Origin: CAVVAL01 sp963740215
GTDB lineage: Bacteria > Actinomycetota > Actinomycetes > Mycobacteriales > Cryptosporangiaceae
Assembly (NCBI GenBank): GCA_963740215.1
Contig: CAVUDJ010000008.1
Coordinates: 682,001-746,000 of the forward strand
Length of the DNA: 64,000 nucleotides
Direction of reading: 5' to 3'
The notes under the pieces are model-generated. The model had not been told where the DNA came from. It searched no databases and saw only the letters and a list, made by a program, of their open reading frames with translations. Both the position numbers and the translations under genes were made by a program. Positions 42,947-53,200 of the stretch are shown here, in pieces (within the stretch, counting starts at the first letter, position 1; each line of letters opens with the position of its first letter).

Positions 42947-45436
42947 ATGTACGTAGTTGACGGTAATGACAATGTTCTCGGCGTGAGCAACTCCGCCGAA
43001 ATCCTCAGCCCCACCGAAGGGGCGCTGCGCCCCTCCTGGTGGGCGCCGGGCCTCAACGCGCGAGAGCGACTGTCAGCCCCGGTCCACCCCGAGTGGGCCA
43101 TGTTCATCGAGCGCGCCATCGCGGCCTCTGCCGACAGGCGAGCCGTCGCGAGTGACGTCGAGTGGCACGTCGCGTTCGCCGCGGCGCTGGCGCCGCTCAC
43201 GCTGGCGGCTCGTCTCCGCGTCGCCGAGCGGATCGGGCGCCTCGACCTTCTCGACGGATGGTCGGCCCAGCTGGGCCGGCGGCTCGCGGTGATCGCGGCA
43301 CGCACGCTCGTCCTGGAGCTGCACAATGCCGGGCAGCTCGGCGGCGACACCCCGGAGGAGCGGTTCACCGAGTTCGTGCGCACGGTCGACCTGGCTCGGC
43401 TGCTCACGGCCTACCCCGTGCTGGCGCGGCTGCTCGGCCAGGAGTGCCTGTACGCCGCCGACGCGCTCGTGGAGCTGGTGCGGCGGTTCGACGCCGACCG
43501 TCCGTCGATCGTGGAGACGCTGCTGGACGGCGCCGACCCCGGGGCGCTCGTCGGCGTCGAGACGTGCCGCGGCGACACCCACCGGCGCGGGCGCGCGGTG
43601 GCCACGCTGCACTTCGCCGGCGGCGCCACGATCGTCTACAAGCCACGGTCCCTGACGATGCACCAGCGGTTCTCACACCTGGTCACCTGGCTGAACGGGC
43701 GCCTGCCCGAGCTGGACCTGCACGCCGCCAGGGTGCTGGACCGGCCCGACCACGGGTGGATGGAGTTCGTCACCGTCGAGCCGTGCGACGACGCGCCGCT
43801 GTTCTACCGCAGGCAGGGCGCGCTGCTCGCGCTGCTCTACGCGGTCGACGGCGCCGACGTCCACTGCGAGAACCTCGTGGCGCACGGCAGCCAGCCGATC
43901 CTGGTCGACGTCGAGACGCTGTTCCACCCGGATCTGGCCGGATACGCCGGAGACCCCGCCGCCGACGCGTTGAGCCGGTCGGTACGCCGCACGGCGCTGC
44001 TGCCCCGCGTGCTGGTCGGCGAGCACGGCGCGCTCGACATGTCCGGACTCGGCGGCGACCACGGCGCCCTCTACCCGACCGACGTCCCCGGCTGGGAGGC
44101 GCCCGGCACCGACCGCATGCGGCTGATCCGCCGGGCGGCCCCGTTCACCGGGACGGACAACCGGCCGCGCGTCGACGGGCGGGTCGTCGACCCGGCGGAG
44201 TACCGGGCGTCGCTGCTCGCCGGCTTCCGCGCCGCGTACGACGCGATCACCACCCACCGCGACGAGTTCTCCGCGCTCCTCACGACCTGCGCGGACGACG
44301 AGATCCGGGTGGTCGTCCGGCCCACCGCCTACTACGCGACGTTCCTCGACGAGTCCACCCACCCGGACGTCCTGCGCGACGCGCTCGACCGCGACGGCGT
44401 GCTCGGCCAACTGGTCGAGGACGTCGCGGACGACGCCGCCCGGCTCCGCCTGGTACCGCACGAGCTGGACGACCTCTGGGCCGGCGACGTGCCGCTGTTC
44501 ACCGCCCGCCCTGGCTCCCGCGACCTGTGGTCCTCGGACGGACGGCGGATCCCGGACGTGCTCACCGAGCCCAGCCTGGCCACGGCACTCGCCAAGGTGC
44601 GCACGATGGGCGAGCGCGACCGGCGCAGGCAGGAGTGGCTGATCGACGCGACGCTGGCCACCCGACCTGGCGCCCGGGTGCTCGCTGGCGGCGCCCCGGC
44701 GCGCCGCCGCGATCTCCGCGAACGGCCCGCCGACTTCCTCGACGCCGCCCGCCGGATCGCCGACGACCTCGCCGACCGATCGATTCACGATCGCCGGCGC
44801 GTCAACTGGATCGGCCTGGAGCTGCTCGACGGCAGGCACTGGACGGTCGGCCCGCTGGGCGCCTCGCTCGGCCAGGGCTATCCCGGCGTGGCACTTTTCC
44901 TCGCCGAACTCGCCGCCGTCACCGGCGAGCAGCGGTACGGCGCGCTCGCCCGTGCGGCGCTGCGACCGCTCCCCCGACTGTTCGACGAGCTGACCGGCGA
45001 TCCCGAGCTGGCAGGCCTCGTCGGCGACGGTTTCGACGGCCTGGGCGGTATCGCGTACGCCCTGACCAGGACAGCGGCCCTGCTCGACGGCGGCACGCCC
45101 AGCGCTGCCGGTGACGCTACGGTCGAGGCCGCCCGCGTCGCCGGCCAGCCACCCCGGGCCGACCTGAGCCTCGGCGGCGGCGAGCTCGGCGTGCTCGACG
45201 CGCTGACCGTCCTCGCGGACGCCGGCGATGCCGACGCACGGCGCGAGCTGCGGCGCCGCGCCGGCACGATCCTCGACCGCCCGCTCCACTGCGGCACGCC
45301 CGGCGGCGTGCCGTCACCCGGCCTGCTGACCGGCCTCGCCGGCATCGGTTACGGCCTGCTCCGGCTCGGTTTCAGCGCGCGGGTGCCGTCGCTCCTGCCG
45401 CTGCACTCGGCCCCACAGATTTCCCCCACCACATGA
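42947..45436 (+). CDS. lanM: Class II lanthipeptide synthetase (LanM family) with zinc-less cyclase
   Basis: About 829 residues from ATG 42947 (a GTG at 42983 is also possible); LanM proteins usually have about 1000. The dehydratase is complete: VYKPRSLTMHQRFSHLVTWL (ATP-lysine), GADVHCENLVAHGSQPILVDVETLFHP (catalytic HxEN and DxE region). The LanC-like cyclase starts normally (LGASLGQGYPGVALFLAELA, GDGFDGLGGIAYAL), then about 150 residues including the WCxG zinc ligand are missing. The CHG motif is replaced by Gly-Gly-Gly (ADLSLGGGELGVLDAL) before a normal end (GTPGGVPSPGLLTGLAGIGYGLLRLGF). It should still dehydrate Ser/Thr but probably cannot form thioether rings. The precursor gene follows after 31 bases. 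Confidence 0.88.
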   Translation: MYVVDGNDNVLGVSNSAEILSPTEGALRPSWWAPGLNARERLSAPVHPEWAMFIERAIAASADRRAVASDVEWHVAFAAALAPLTLAARLRVAERIGRLDLLDGWSAQLGRRLAVIAARTLVLELHNAGQLGGDTPEERFTEFVRTVDLARLLTAYPVLARLLGQECLYAADALVELVRRFDADRPSIVETLLDGADPGALVGVETCRGDTHRRGRAVATLHFAGGATIVYKPRSLTMHQRFSHLVTWLNGRLPELDLHAARVLDRPDHGWMEFVTVEPCDDAPLFYRRQGALLALLYAVDGADVHCENLVAHGSQPILVDVETLFHPDLAGYAGDPAADALSRSVRRTALLPRVLVGEHGALDMSGLGGDHGALYPTDVPGWEAPGTDRMRLIRRAAPFTGTDNRPRVDGRVVDPAEYRASLLAGFRAAYDAITTHRDEFSALLTTCADDEIRVVVRPTAYYATFLDESTHPDVLRDALDRDGVLGQLVEDVADDAARLRLVPHELDDLWAGDVPLFTARPGSRDLWSSDGRRIPDVLTEPSLATALAKVRTMGERDRRRQEWLIDATLATRPGARVLAGGAPARRRDLRERPADFLDAARRIADDLADRSIHDRRRVNWIGLELLDGRHWTVGPLGASLGQGYPGVALFLAELAAVTGEQRYGALARAALRPLPRLFDELTGDPELAGLVGDGFDGLGGIAYALTRTAALLDGGTPSAAGDATVEAARVAGQPPRADLSLGGGELGVLDALTVLADAGDADARRELRRRAGTILDRPLHCGTPGGVPSPGLLTGLAGIGYGLLRLGFSARVPSLLPLHSAPQISPTT

Positions 45437-45467
45437 GATCCGCACCACCAACACGGAGGAGAGCACG

Positions 45468-45665
45468 ATGCAGGACAACAACGAGCAGATCCAGGCCATC
45501 GCCGACACCGAGGCTTCCGAGCACCCGGCCGGAGAGATGAAGCTGCCGATGCGCAGCAGGATCGGTGCGCGTGCCCGCGCCCTTTCCGGCCTGGCGCTCG
45601 GTATCGGCGTGGCCCTGGCCGCGGCCGAGCCTGACACCACGATCAGGCCCGGTCTGCTTGGCTGA
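45468..45665 (+). CDS. Candidate LanM substrate: cysteine-free precursor peptide
   Basis: A 65-residue peptide with strong ribosome site GGAGGAGAG seven bases before ATG. An acidic leader-like N-terminus (QDNNEQIQAIADTEASEHPAGE) is followed by a basic patch (MRSRIGARARAL), a hydrophobic stretch (LALGIGVALAAA) and a C-terminal EPDTTIRPGLLG. There is no cysteine; hydroxyl residues in the C-terminal half are Ser in ALSGL and the Thr pair near the end. Position and size match a class II precursor, and lack of Cys matches the zinc-less cyclase of the preceding gene. It may instead be a small membrane peptide; the role is inferred from context. Confidence 0.6.
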   Translation: MQDNNEQIQAIADTEASEHPAGEMKLPMRSRIGARARALSGLALGIGVALAAAEPDTTIRPGLLG

Positions 45666-45676
45666 CCTAACCTTTC

Positions 45677-45744
45677 AACGGCGAAATCCTGCCTGCGGTG
45701 CTGCCCGAAAGTGCAGCGATTGCCGCCGGCAGGATTTCGCCGTT
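45677..45744. terminator. Long hairpin after the lanthipeptide operon
   Basis: AACGGCGAAATCCTGCC (45677-45693) pairs perfectly with GGCAGGATTTCGCCGTT (45728-45744). A small inner stem GCTGC/GCAGC sits in the 34-base loop. It separates the LanM/precursor operon from the LAL regulator. Confidence 0.75.
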
Positions 45745-45809
45745 CCCGGATGGTCTACTGACGGACACTGTTGTTCGAATCGTCACGATCGCTAGCTAAG
45801 GTTCACCGC

Positions 45810-48722
45810 ATGCAGACCCGAGCCCCGTTCATCGTGGGTCGCGACAACCAGATCGATCTGGTGAGGCGGGCGCTGGGGAGAGCCAATGGCGGTAATGGTC
45901 GCGCGCTATTCCTGGTCGGCGAACCTGGTATAGGCAAATCGCGGCTCGCACTTGTCGCGGCCGGCGAGGCCGGCGAGCGCGGCATGCGCGTCCTGCGGGG
46001 GCGCGGCAGCACGATCGGACCGATGATCCCGTTCAGGCCGCTCACCGAGGCGCTGCTCTCGCTGTTCCGCGGCCGGGCGCTGCCCGAGGACGGCGAGCTG
46101 GGCCCGTACCGCCCGGTGCTCGGGCGCCTCGTCCCAGAGTGGGGCCAGCCCGACGGCCAGCACGGCGACTCGCTCGTCGTCCTCGCCGAGGCAGTGCTGC
46201 GGCTGCTCGCGGTGGTGGGCCGGGAGGGCGGGTGCCTGCTGGTCCTCGAAGACCTCCAGGACGCCGACGCCGAGACGCTCGCCGTCGTGGAGTACCTGGT
46301 CGACAACCTGGAGTACCAGCCGATCCTCGTCGTGGCGACGATCCGCGACGAGCCGTGCGCCGCGCTCGACCTGGCGCACTCCGCCACCCGGCGCCACGCG
46401 GGCGACATCCTGCAACTGGAGCCGCTGAGCCGAGTCGAGGTCGCCCAGCTGGTCGCGTCGTGCCTTGCGGTCGAGCCGGACGCCGTACCCGACTCTGTCG
46501 CGGAACGATTATGGGAGGACAGCGCCGGCAACCCGTTCGTCATCGAGGAGCTGCTGCACGCGCTGGTGAGCAACGGGGTGCTCGCACGGGGCATGAACGG
46601 CTGGCGGGTCATCGGCGAGCTGCGCGTCGAAGTGCCGGCCGCGCTGGTGCGCGGTGTCGCGCACCGCACCGACCGGCTCGGCCCGCAGGGACGGATGCTG
46701 CTCTCGGTGGCCGCCACCCTCGGTCACCGGTTCCCGCTGTCGGTCGTGCAGAAGGTCCTCGACGTCGACGACCGCACGCTCCTCACCCAGCTCCAGGCCG
46801 GGATCGCGGCGCAGCTGATCATGCCGGACGAACCTGGCCCCGACTGGTACACGTTCCGTCACCCGCTCACCGCCGAGGCGCTGCTGGCCCAGCTCACGCC
46901 CATCGACCGCGCCCAGCTGTCCGGCCGTGCCGCCGACGCGATCGAGGCGCTGCATCCCGGGCTTCCCGGCCACTGGTGCGCGCTGGTCGCGGCCCTGCGC
47001 CTGGCCGCGGGCGAGCCGGCCGGCGCGGCGCGTCTCTTCGCCGAGGCCGGGCGGCGCGCGCTCGCCGACGGCGCCGCCGGATCGGCCGTGAAACTCCTCG
47101 ACCGCGCCCGCGAGTTGGCCTCCGGTGACGTCGACGCCGAGGTGCGCGCCGACGTCCTGGAGTCGCTGCTGCCCGCGCTCGCCGAGACCGGCGCGTTCGA
47201 GCGCGCGTTCCAGCTGGCCGGCGCCCTTGACGAGCTGGGCGGGAGCGGCCTCGACGTGCTGCGGCGGGCGGCGCTGCACACCCGGCTGGCGAAGGTGGCC
47301 CACCTCGCCGGACGGTGGCCGGAAGGGCTCACACAGATCCGCAAGGCGCGCGGGCTGCTCGGCCCCGACGCCGCCGACGAGCACACGGCACCGGTCGACA
47401 CCGTCGCGGCGTTCCTCGCGCTGGACTCCCCGAGCCCTGGCCGCACCCAGATCGCCGCCGACCTCGCCCGGCGCGCGGTCGTCGCGGCCGAGCGCGTGCC
47501 GCTGCCGCTGGTGGCGTGCCAGGCGTGGGAGCTGCTCGGCACGCTAGCGCGCGGCCGCGACCTGGACGAGTCGAACGAGTGCTTCTCCCGCGCCAGCCTC
47601 GTCGCCGAGCAGCACCAGCTGCCGATCCCCCGCATCTACGCGCTCGTGCGGCTCGCCGGTAACCACTGCCTCGCCGACGGCGGCACCGCCGACCTGGAGA
47701 AGGTGCGCCTGGAGGCGTTCCGGGTCGGAGCCATCACCGCCGGCTACACCGTCGACGCGATCCTCGCCATGCAGACCGTCCTCACCGGCGACTACGCCAC
47801 CGCGCGCCAGCAGGTCGCGGACGTCGAGGAGGCGGTCACCAAGCTGCACCTCGTCTCGATCCAGCGCTACGTGCTGCTCACCCGGGCGACGCTCGCGGCG
47901 CACCAGGCCAACCGGCCCGGGATGGAGCAGGCGCTCGCCGACTTCGACAAGTGCGACGGCGAGCGGTCCCCCGAGCTGCCGCTCGCGCTCGGTCTGGCGC
48001 GCGTGTTCTGCGCGCTGCTGGAGGAGGACGCCGGCCAGGTCGAGTCCGAGCTGGCCCGTGCCGCTGCGGTGGAGAAGGAGAACCCGTCCACGTTCCATCT
48101 CGCCGGGCGGCACGGCCTCTACCTGCTGCTGGACGTGCTCGCCGGGCGGTCCGACTGGCCGCAGTTCCACGACGTGTGCTCCGCCGCCGCGAGCAAGATG
48201 CGGTGGAACCGGCACTTCGTGGAGCTGGCGCGTGCGGTGCTGCTCGGCCGTGCGGGGCGGCTCGTTGACGCCGAGGCCGCCGTCGCCGCCGCGCAGGAGG
48301 CCGCCGAGTGCTTCCCCACCGCGCGGCATCTCGGCCTGCGCCTGATCGCCGAGGAAGCCGACACGCACCGCTGGGGCGACGCCGAGGGCTGGCTGCGGCG
48401 TGCCGAGGAGTACTTCCACCAGGCGACCGTGCCGGCGGTGGCGAGCGCCTGCCGCGGGCTGCTCCGGCAGATCGGTGCATCGGTGCAGCAGCGGCGTGCC
48501 GGCGCCGAGCTGGTGCCCGGCGAGCTGCGGGCGCTCGGCGTCACCGTGCGGGAGTACGAGGTGTTCCAACTGCTCGTGGAGCGGATCCCCAACAAGACGA
48601 TCGGCACGCGGCTGCACATCTCCCCGCGCACCGTGGAGAAGCACGTCGCGAGCCTGATCATCAAGACGAACCAACCGAGCCGGGCCGCTCTGACGGAGTA
48701 CGCCGTCCGCGCGCTCCGGTAA
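45810..48722 (+). CDS. LAL-family (large ATP-binding LuxR) regulator
   Basis: A 970-residue regulator. ATP-binding N-terminus: RAPFIVGRDNQIDLVRRAL, Walker A LVGEPGIGKSRLAL near residue 41, Walker B CLLVLEDLQDADAETL. A helical repeat region runs to about residue 900, and the C-terminus is a LuxR helix-turn-helix (VTVREYEVFQLLVERIPNKTIGTRLHISPRTVEKHVASLIIKTNQPSRAAL). LAL proteins are typical cluster-specific activators of antibiotic genes; it lies between the lanthipeptide genes and the convergent NRPS operon and may control either. The open frame is uninterrupted. Confidence 0.9.
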   Translation: MQTRAPFIVGRDNQIDLVRRALGRANGGNGRALFLVGEPGIGKSRLALVAAGEAGERGMRVLRGRGSTIGPMIPFRPLTEALLSLFRGRALPEDGELGPYRPVLGRLVPEWGQPDGQHGDSLVVLAEAVLRLLAVVGREGGCLLVLEDLQDADAETLAVVEYLVDNLEYQPILVVATIRDEPCAALDLAHSATRRHAGDILQLEPLSRVEVAQLVASCLAVEPDAVPDSVAERLWEDSAGNPFVIEELLHALVSNGVLARGMNGWRVIGELRVEVPAALVRGVAHRTDRLGPQGRMLLSVAATLGHRFPLSVVQKVLDVDDRTLLTQLQAGIAAQLIMPDEPGPDWYTFRHPLTAEALLAQLTPIDRAQLSGRAADAIEALHPGLPGHWCALVAALRLAAGEPAGAARLFAEAGRRALADGAAGSAVKLLDRARELASGDVDAEVRADVLESLLPALAETGAFERAFQLAGALDELGGSGLDVLRRAALHTRLAKVAHLAGRWPEGLTQIRKARGLLGPDAADEHTAPVDTVAAFLALDSPSPGRTQIAADLARRAVVAAERVPLPLVACQAWELLGTLARGRDLDESNECFSRASLVAEQHQLPIPRIYALVRLAGNHCLADGGTADLEKVRLEAFRVGAITAGYTVDAILAMQTVLTGDYATARQQVADVEEAVTKLHLVSIQRYVLLTRATLAAHQANRPGMEQALADFDKCDGERSPELPLALGLARVFCALLEEDAGQVESELARAAAVEKENPSTFHLAGRHGLYLLLDVLAGRSDWPQFHDVCSAAASKMRWNRHFVELARAVLLGRAGRLVDAEAAVAAAQEAAECFPTARHLGLRLIAEEADTHRWGDAEGWLRRAEEYFHQATVPAVASACRGLLRQIGASVQQRRAGAELVPGELRALGVTVREYEVFQLLVERIPNKTIGTRLHISPRTVEKHVASLIIKTNQPSRAALTEYAVRALR

Positions 48723-48750
48723 GCGCTCTGGGCGACGGCACCGAGACCAA

Positions 48751-48807
48751 CTGTCGGGGTTTTGGCGGTATCCGGCGCCCGGTTTGAGGACCAATACCCC
48801 GACAGTC
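48751..48807. terminator. Bidirectional terminator between LAL gene and NRPS operon
   Basis: ACTGTCGGGGT (48751-48761) and ACCCCGACAGT (48797-48807) are perfectly complementary, and TTTGG/CCAAT extends the stem with one mismatch. It sits between the stop of the LAL gene and the end of the convergent aminotransferase gene. Confidence 0.75.
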
Positions 48808-48828
48808 CGGTTTCGCCAACCCCGCCGG

Positions 48829-49890
48829 TCAGCAGCGGTGGGCCCAGCCGTCCGGGTCGCCGCCGACACCGTGCTGCGCGTCCACCAGCGCCTTGCGCAG
48901 CTGCATCGTGACCGGGCCGGGCCTGCCGTCGCCCACCGTCCAGTTGCCGCCCTCGTCCTTCACCTGGCCGACCGGCGTGACCACGGCCGCGGTACCGCAG
49001 GCGAACACCTCGGTGATGACGCCGTCCTCGCACTCCTTGCGCCACTGGTCGAGCGTGATCCGCTCCTCGCTCGGCGCGTACCCGTGCCGCTCCGCCAGCG
49101 TGAGGAGCGTGTTCCGCGTGACGCCCGGCAGCAGCGTGCCGCTGAGCTCGGGCGTGACCACCTGGGCACCCGGGCCGCTGCCGCGCACGAAGAACATGTT
49201 CATGCCGCCCATCTCCTCCAGCCAGCGGCGCTCGATCGGGTCGAGCCACACGACCTGCTGGCAGCCGTGGTCCTGGGCCTGCTTCTGTGCCACGAACGAC
49301 GGCGCGTAGTTGCCGGCCACCTTGACGTTGCCGGTACCGCCGGGGATGGCGCGGCTGTGCTCGTGGCTGACCCACACCGATACCGACTCGATGTTGTCGC
49401 CGAAGAAGCCGCCGGCCAGGAACGCCATGACGAGGAACCGGTACTCGTTGGACGGCCGCAGCATGAGGGAGGTGTCCGAGCCGAACAGCAGCGGCCGGAT
49501 GTAGAGGCTGTGCGCGGGGTTGTCGCCGAGCCAGTCGGCATCGGCGGCGACGAGCTGCTCGATCCCCTGGACGAACATCTCCTCGGGAAGCTCGGGCATC
49601 GCGAGGCGGCGGGCGGACGCGCGGAACCGGCGGGCGTTGTCCCACGGGCGGAACACGGCGATGCCGCCGTCGACCTGCCGGTGCGCCTTGAGGCCCTCGA
49701 AGATGACCTGCGCGTAGTGCAGTCCGATCATCCCCGGGTGGATCGAGAGGTTCTCCATCCGCTGCAGCTCGGGCGAGTGCCAGCCGCGCTCGGGCGAGTA
49801 CGACAGGGAGAACATGTGGTCGGTGAACGTGTCGCCGTGGCCCGGGTTGGCGATCTTGGCGGCGCGGGCGGCGTCGAGCATGGCGGTCAT
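48829..49890 (-). CDS. ilvE: Branched-chain amino-acid aminotransferase (IlvE)
   Basis: A 353-residue class IV PLP aminotransferase. Key features: HPGMIGLHYAQVIFEGLKAHR, IRPLLFGSD, the PLP-lysine region GGTGNVKVAGNYAPSF, and FACGTAAVVTPVGQV. It interconverts Leu, Ile and Val with their 2-oxo acids. ATG at 49890 has AGGAG upstream. It is the last gene of the NRPS operon, 25 bases after the NTF2-like gene, which suggests supply of a branched-chain residue; one adenylation domain upstream has a leucine-like pocket. It could be the cell's only IlvE or a cluster copy. Confidence 0.92.
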   Translation of the reverse strand: MTAMLDAARAAKIANPGHGDTFTDHMFSLSYSPERGWHSPELQRMENLSIHPGMIGLHYAQVIFEGLKAHRQVDGGIAVFRPWDNARRFRASARRLAMPELPEEMFVQGIEQLVAADADWLGDNPAHSLYIRPLLFGSDTSLMLRPSNEYRFLVMAFLAGGFFGDNIESVSVWVSHEHSRAIPGGTGNVKVAGNYAPSFVAQKQAQDHGCQQVVWLDPIERRWLEEMGGMNMFFVRGSGPGAQVVTPELSGTLLPGVTRNTLLTLAERHGYAPSEERITLDQWRKECEDGVITEVFACGTAAVVTPVGQVKDEGGNWTVGDGRPGPVTMQLRKALVDAQHGVGGDPDGWAHRC

Positions 49891-49915
49891 GGCGGAATCT
49901 CCTCAGTGGACGGTG

Positions 49916-50266
49916 TTAGACGAGCGGGGCGAAGAAGAAGGTGTCGCGGCGCGAGAACTGGCCCTCCGGCGTCACGGTGAAGAAGTCGGCGAACCGCAGG
50001 CCGACCGCGCGGCCGTCGTGGAGCACTCCGTTGAACTCGCCGTGCACGGCGATCCGGTCGTCTTCGGCGACGACGGTGCTCACGGTGTGCGCGCCCTCCT
50101 TGATCACGCGGTCCTGGCCGTAGAAGCGCGTCAGGCCCTCGTGGCCGACGAGCGGCTCGTAGCCGGGCCGGTGGTACGTGGCGTCGGGGGTGAACAGGCT
50201 CACCAGGCCGGGGACGTCGCCCTGGTCGACGAGCTGGTAGTAGCGGTGGACGGTCTCAACGGACAT
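49916..50266 (-). CDS. NTF2/SnoaL-like protein
   Basis: A 116-residue cone-shaped-fold protein: VETVHRYYQLVDQGDVPGLVSLFTPDATYHRPGYEPLVGHEGLTRFY and a closing beta segment (RFADFFTVTPEGQFSRRDTFFF). The fold covers ketosteroid isomerases, cyclases and dehydratases acting on small molecules. It starts 11 bases after the stop of the NRPS gene, so it is in that operon and may tailor the peptide or a precursor. Confidence 0.82.
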   Translation of the reverse strand: MSVETVHRYYQLVDQGDVPGLVSLFTPDATYHRPGYEPLVGHEGLTRFYGQDRVIKEGAHTVSTVVAEDDRIAVHGEFNGVLHDGRAVGLRFADFFTVTPEGQFSRRDTFFFAPLV

Positions 50267-50277
50267 GGTTGGTCTCC

Positions 50278-53200
50278 TTAGGACGCGAGGTGGTCGTTAA
50301 GTACGCGGCCGATCACGGCGATCGGCTCGGGTTGGGTCATCGCGCCGTGCGTGGACGCGACGTCGTGCATCTCCAGGTCGCCGGTGAGGTGCGCCCGCCA
50401 CTCCTCGGGGCGGGGCGATCCGGCGTGCTTGTCGGCGGTGGCGCGGAAGAACACGGCGTCGCCGTCGAACAGCTCGGCGGTGGCCTCCCCCATCAGCCCC
50501 AGGTTGGCGGCGAACACCTCGGCGAGGACGTCCATGTCGACGCCGTCGACGGTGCCGCCGTCCGCGATGCCGAGCGAGGCGAGCAGTGCGGCCCGCAACT
50601 CGGGGTCGTCCGGGCTGAGGTCGCGCGTGCTGGCCTCGGCGGCGGGGTAACCGTCCATGAGGGCCAGCAGCGCGACCTCTTCTCCCTCGGCCCGCAGCCG
50701 AGCGGCCATCGCGTGCGCGATCCGCGCACCGAACGACCAGCCGAGCAGCTGGTACGGGCCCGTGGGTTGCACGGTCCGCACCTGGTCGAGGTAGTCCTTC
50801 ACCATCGCCGCGACCGTCTCCGGCCGGGCGTCCGGCCGGGTGAGGCCACGGGCCTGCAGGCCGTACACCGGGGTCTCCGGGTCGACGTGCCGCAGCAGCC
50901 CCGCGTAGACCCAGCTGATACCGGCGGCCGGGTGGACGCAGAACAGCGGGGTGGCTCCGCCGCTGGTACGCAGCGGCAGCAGTACGGCGAGCGGGTCGAG
51001 GTCGGTGTAGCTGTCGAGCCGTTCGGCCAGCGCCGCCACGGTCGGGCTCTCGAACAGCCCGCGGATGCTCAGCTCAACGCCCAGCTCGCGCCGCACCCGG
51101 CTGACCAGCCTGGTCACGAGCAGCGAGTGGCCGCCTAGCTCGAAGAAGCTGTCGTCAACGGTCACCGAGGGCAGCCCCAGCACCTCGGCGAACAGCCCGC
51201 ACAGCACCTCCTCGCGCTGCGTACGCGGCGCGCGGCCGCTCGTGGCGATCTCAGGTGCCGGTAGTGCCCGGCGGTCGAGCTTGCCGCTGGGGCCGAGCGG
51301 CAGCGCGTCGATCAGCACCACCGCCGACGGCACCATGTACTCGGGCAGTGCCGCGGCGACGTGCCGGCGCAGCTCGTGAGCGTCGCCGGTGCCGGCTGTT
51401 CCGCTTGAGCCGGCTCGGCCGACGACGTACGCCACCAGGCGCTTGTCGCCGGGCCGGTCCTCGCGGACGACCACCGCAGCCTGATCGACGTCCTGGTGCG
51501 TGCCGAGGACGTTCGCGATCTCGCCGAGTTCGATCCGGAAGCCCCGGATCTTGACCTGGTCGTCGGCGCGGGACAGGTACTCCAGCACGCTGTCGCCGCA
51601 CCACCGCACGATGTCGCCGGTGCGGTACATCCGGGTACCCGGATCGAACGGGTTCGCCACGAACCGCTCAGCGGAGAGCCCCGGCTGGTTGAGGTAACCA
51701 CGGGCTAGCTGGGTGCCGGCCAGGTACAGCTCGCCGGGGACGCCGGCCGGCACCGGGCGCAGCGCCGCGTCCAGCACGTACACCTGGGTGTTCCACACCG
51801 GACGGCCGATCGGCACCGAGGCGGTCGTGTCGGCGTCGCGGTACTGGTAGCTGGTGACGTCGACGGAGGCCTCGGTCGGCCCGTACAGGTTGTGCAGGCC
51901 CGCGCCGGAGATCGCGGCGAACCGCCGCGCCAGCCCGGTCGGCAGCGCCTCGCCGCTGCAGATCACCCGGCGCAGGCTGGTGCAGTCCGAGGCTTCGGGC
52001 GCCAGCACGAACGCCTCCAGCATCGACGGGACGAAGTGGACGGTCGTGACCTGTTCGCGCTGGATCAGGCCGGCGAGGTACGCCGGGTCCTTGTGCCCGC
52101 CCGGCTTGGCGACCACGAGGGTGGCGCCGACCAGCAGCGGCCAGAAGAACTCCCAGACCGAGACGTCGAAGCTGGACGGGGTCTTCTGGAGCACCCGGTC
52201 GCCCGCGCCGAGCCCGTACTCGGCCTGCATCCAGACCAGCCGGTTGACGATGCCCGCGTGGGGCACGACCACGCCCTTGGGACGGCCGGTAGAACCCGAG
52301 GTGTAGATGACGTACGCCGGGTGGCCGGGGTCGACGTGTGGCAGGTCCGCCTTGGCGTCCAGCGCTTCGAGGCGCCTTACAGTCTCCGCATCCAGGACCA
52401 GCACCGGGTCGGCGTCCGCCAGCATCAGCTCCACCCGGTCGGCCGGGTAGTCGGGGTCGATCGGCAGGTACGCGGCGCCGGCCTTGTGCACGGCGTAGAG
52501 CGCGACGATCAGCTCGACCGAGCGCGGCACCGCGACGGCCACGATCCGTTCCGGACCGGCACCCTCGGCGACGAGAGCACAGGCGAGCCGGTCGGCGCGG
52601 GCGTCCAGTTCGGCGTAGGTGATTCGCAAGCCTTCGAACACGACGGCCACAGCGTCCGGCGTACGGGCCACCTGCTCGGCGAACAGCTCCGGCAGCGTGC
52701 TTGCCACGACCGGCACGACGGTGTCGTTCCACTCGGCGACGATGCGGTACTCCTCGACCGGGTCGAGCAGGTCCACGCTCTGGATCGGCAGGTCCGGGTC
52801 CGCGGTCACCGCGCGGAAGAGCCGCACCAGCCGCTCGCCGATGGTCCGCACCGTCGTGGGCTCGAACAGGTCGCTCCGGTAGCCGATCGCGCCCTCGATG
52901 CCGGCGTCGGGCGTCTCCCGCAGCGTGAACGAAAGGTCGAAGTTGGCCTGCCCGGTGCCGGCCGGCTCGGGCGTCACGTCCAGCCCGGGGATCTCCAGGC
53001 TGGCGCGGCCCGTGTTCTGCAGCGCGAGCATCACCTGGAACAGCGGGTGCCGCGACAGCGAACGGGCCGGGTTCAGCTCCTCGACGAGGCGCTCGAACGG
53101 CAAGTCCTGGTGGGCGTACGCTGCCAGGTCGGTCTCCCGCACCCGTGCCAGCAACTCACGGAACGTCGGGTCGCCGGACGTGTCGGTGCGCAGGACGAGC

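Noticed and set aside
45565..45795. Alternative plus-strand frame with several cysteines as a lanthipeptide precursor
   Set aside because: It has no ribosome site, runs through the terminator hairpin, and its Cys come from the hairpin arms; the 45468 frame has a strong ribosome site.
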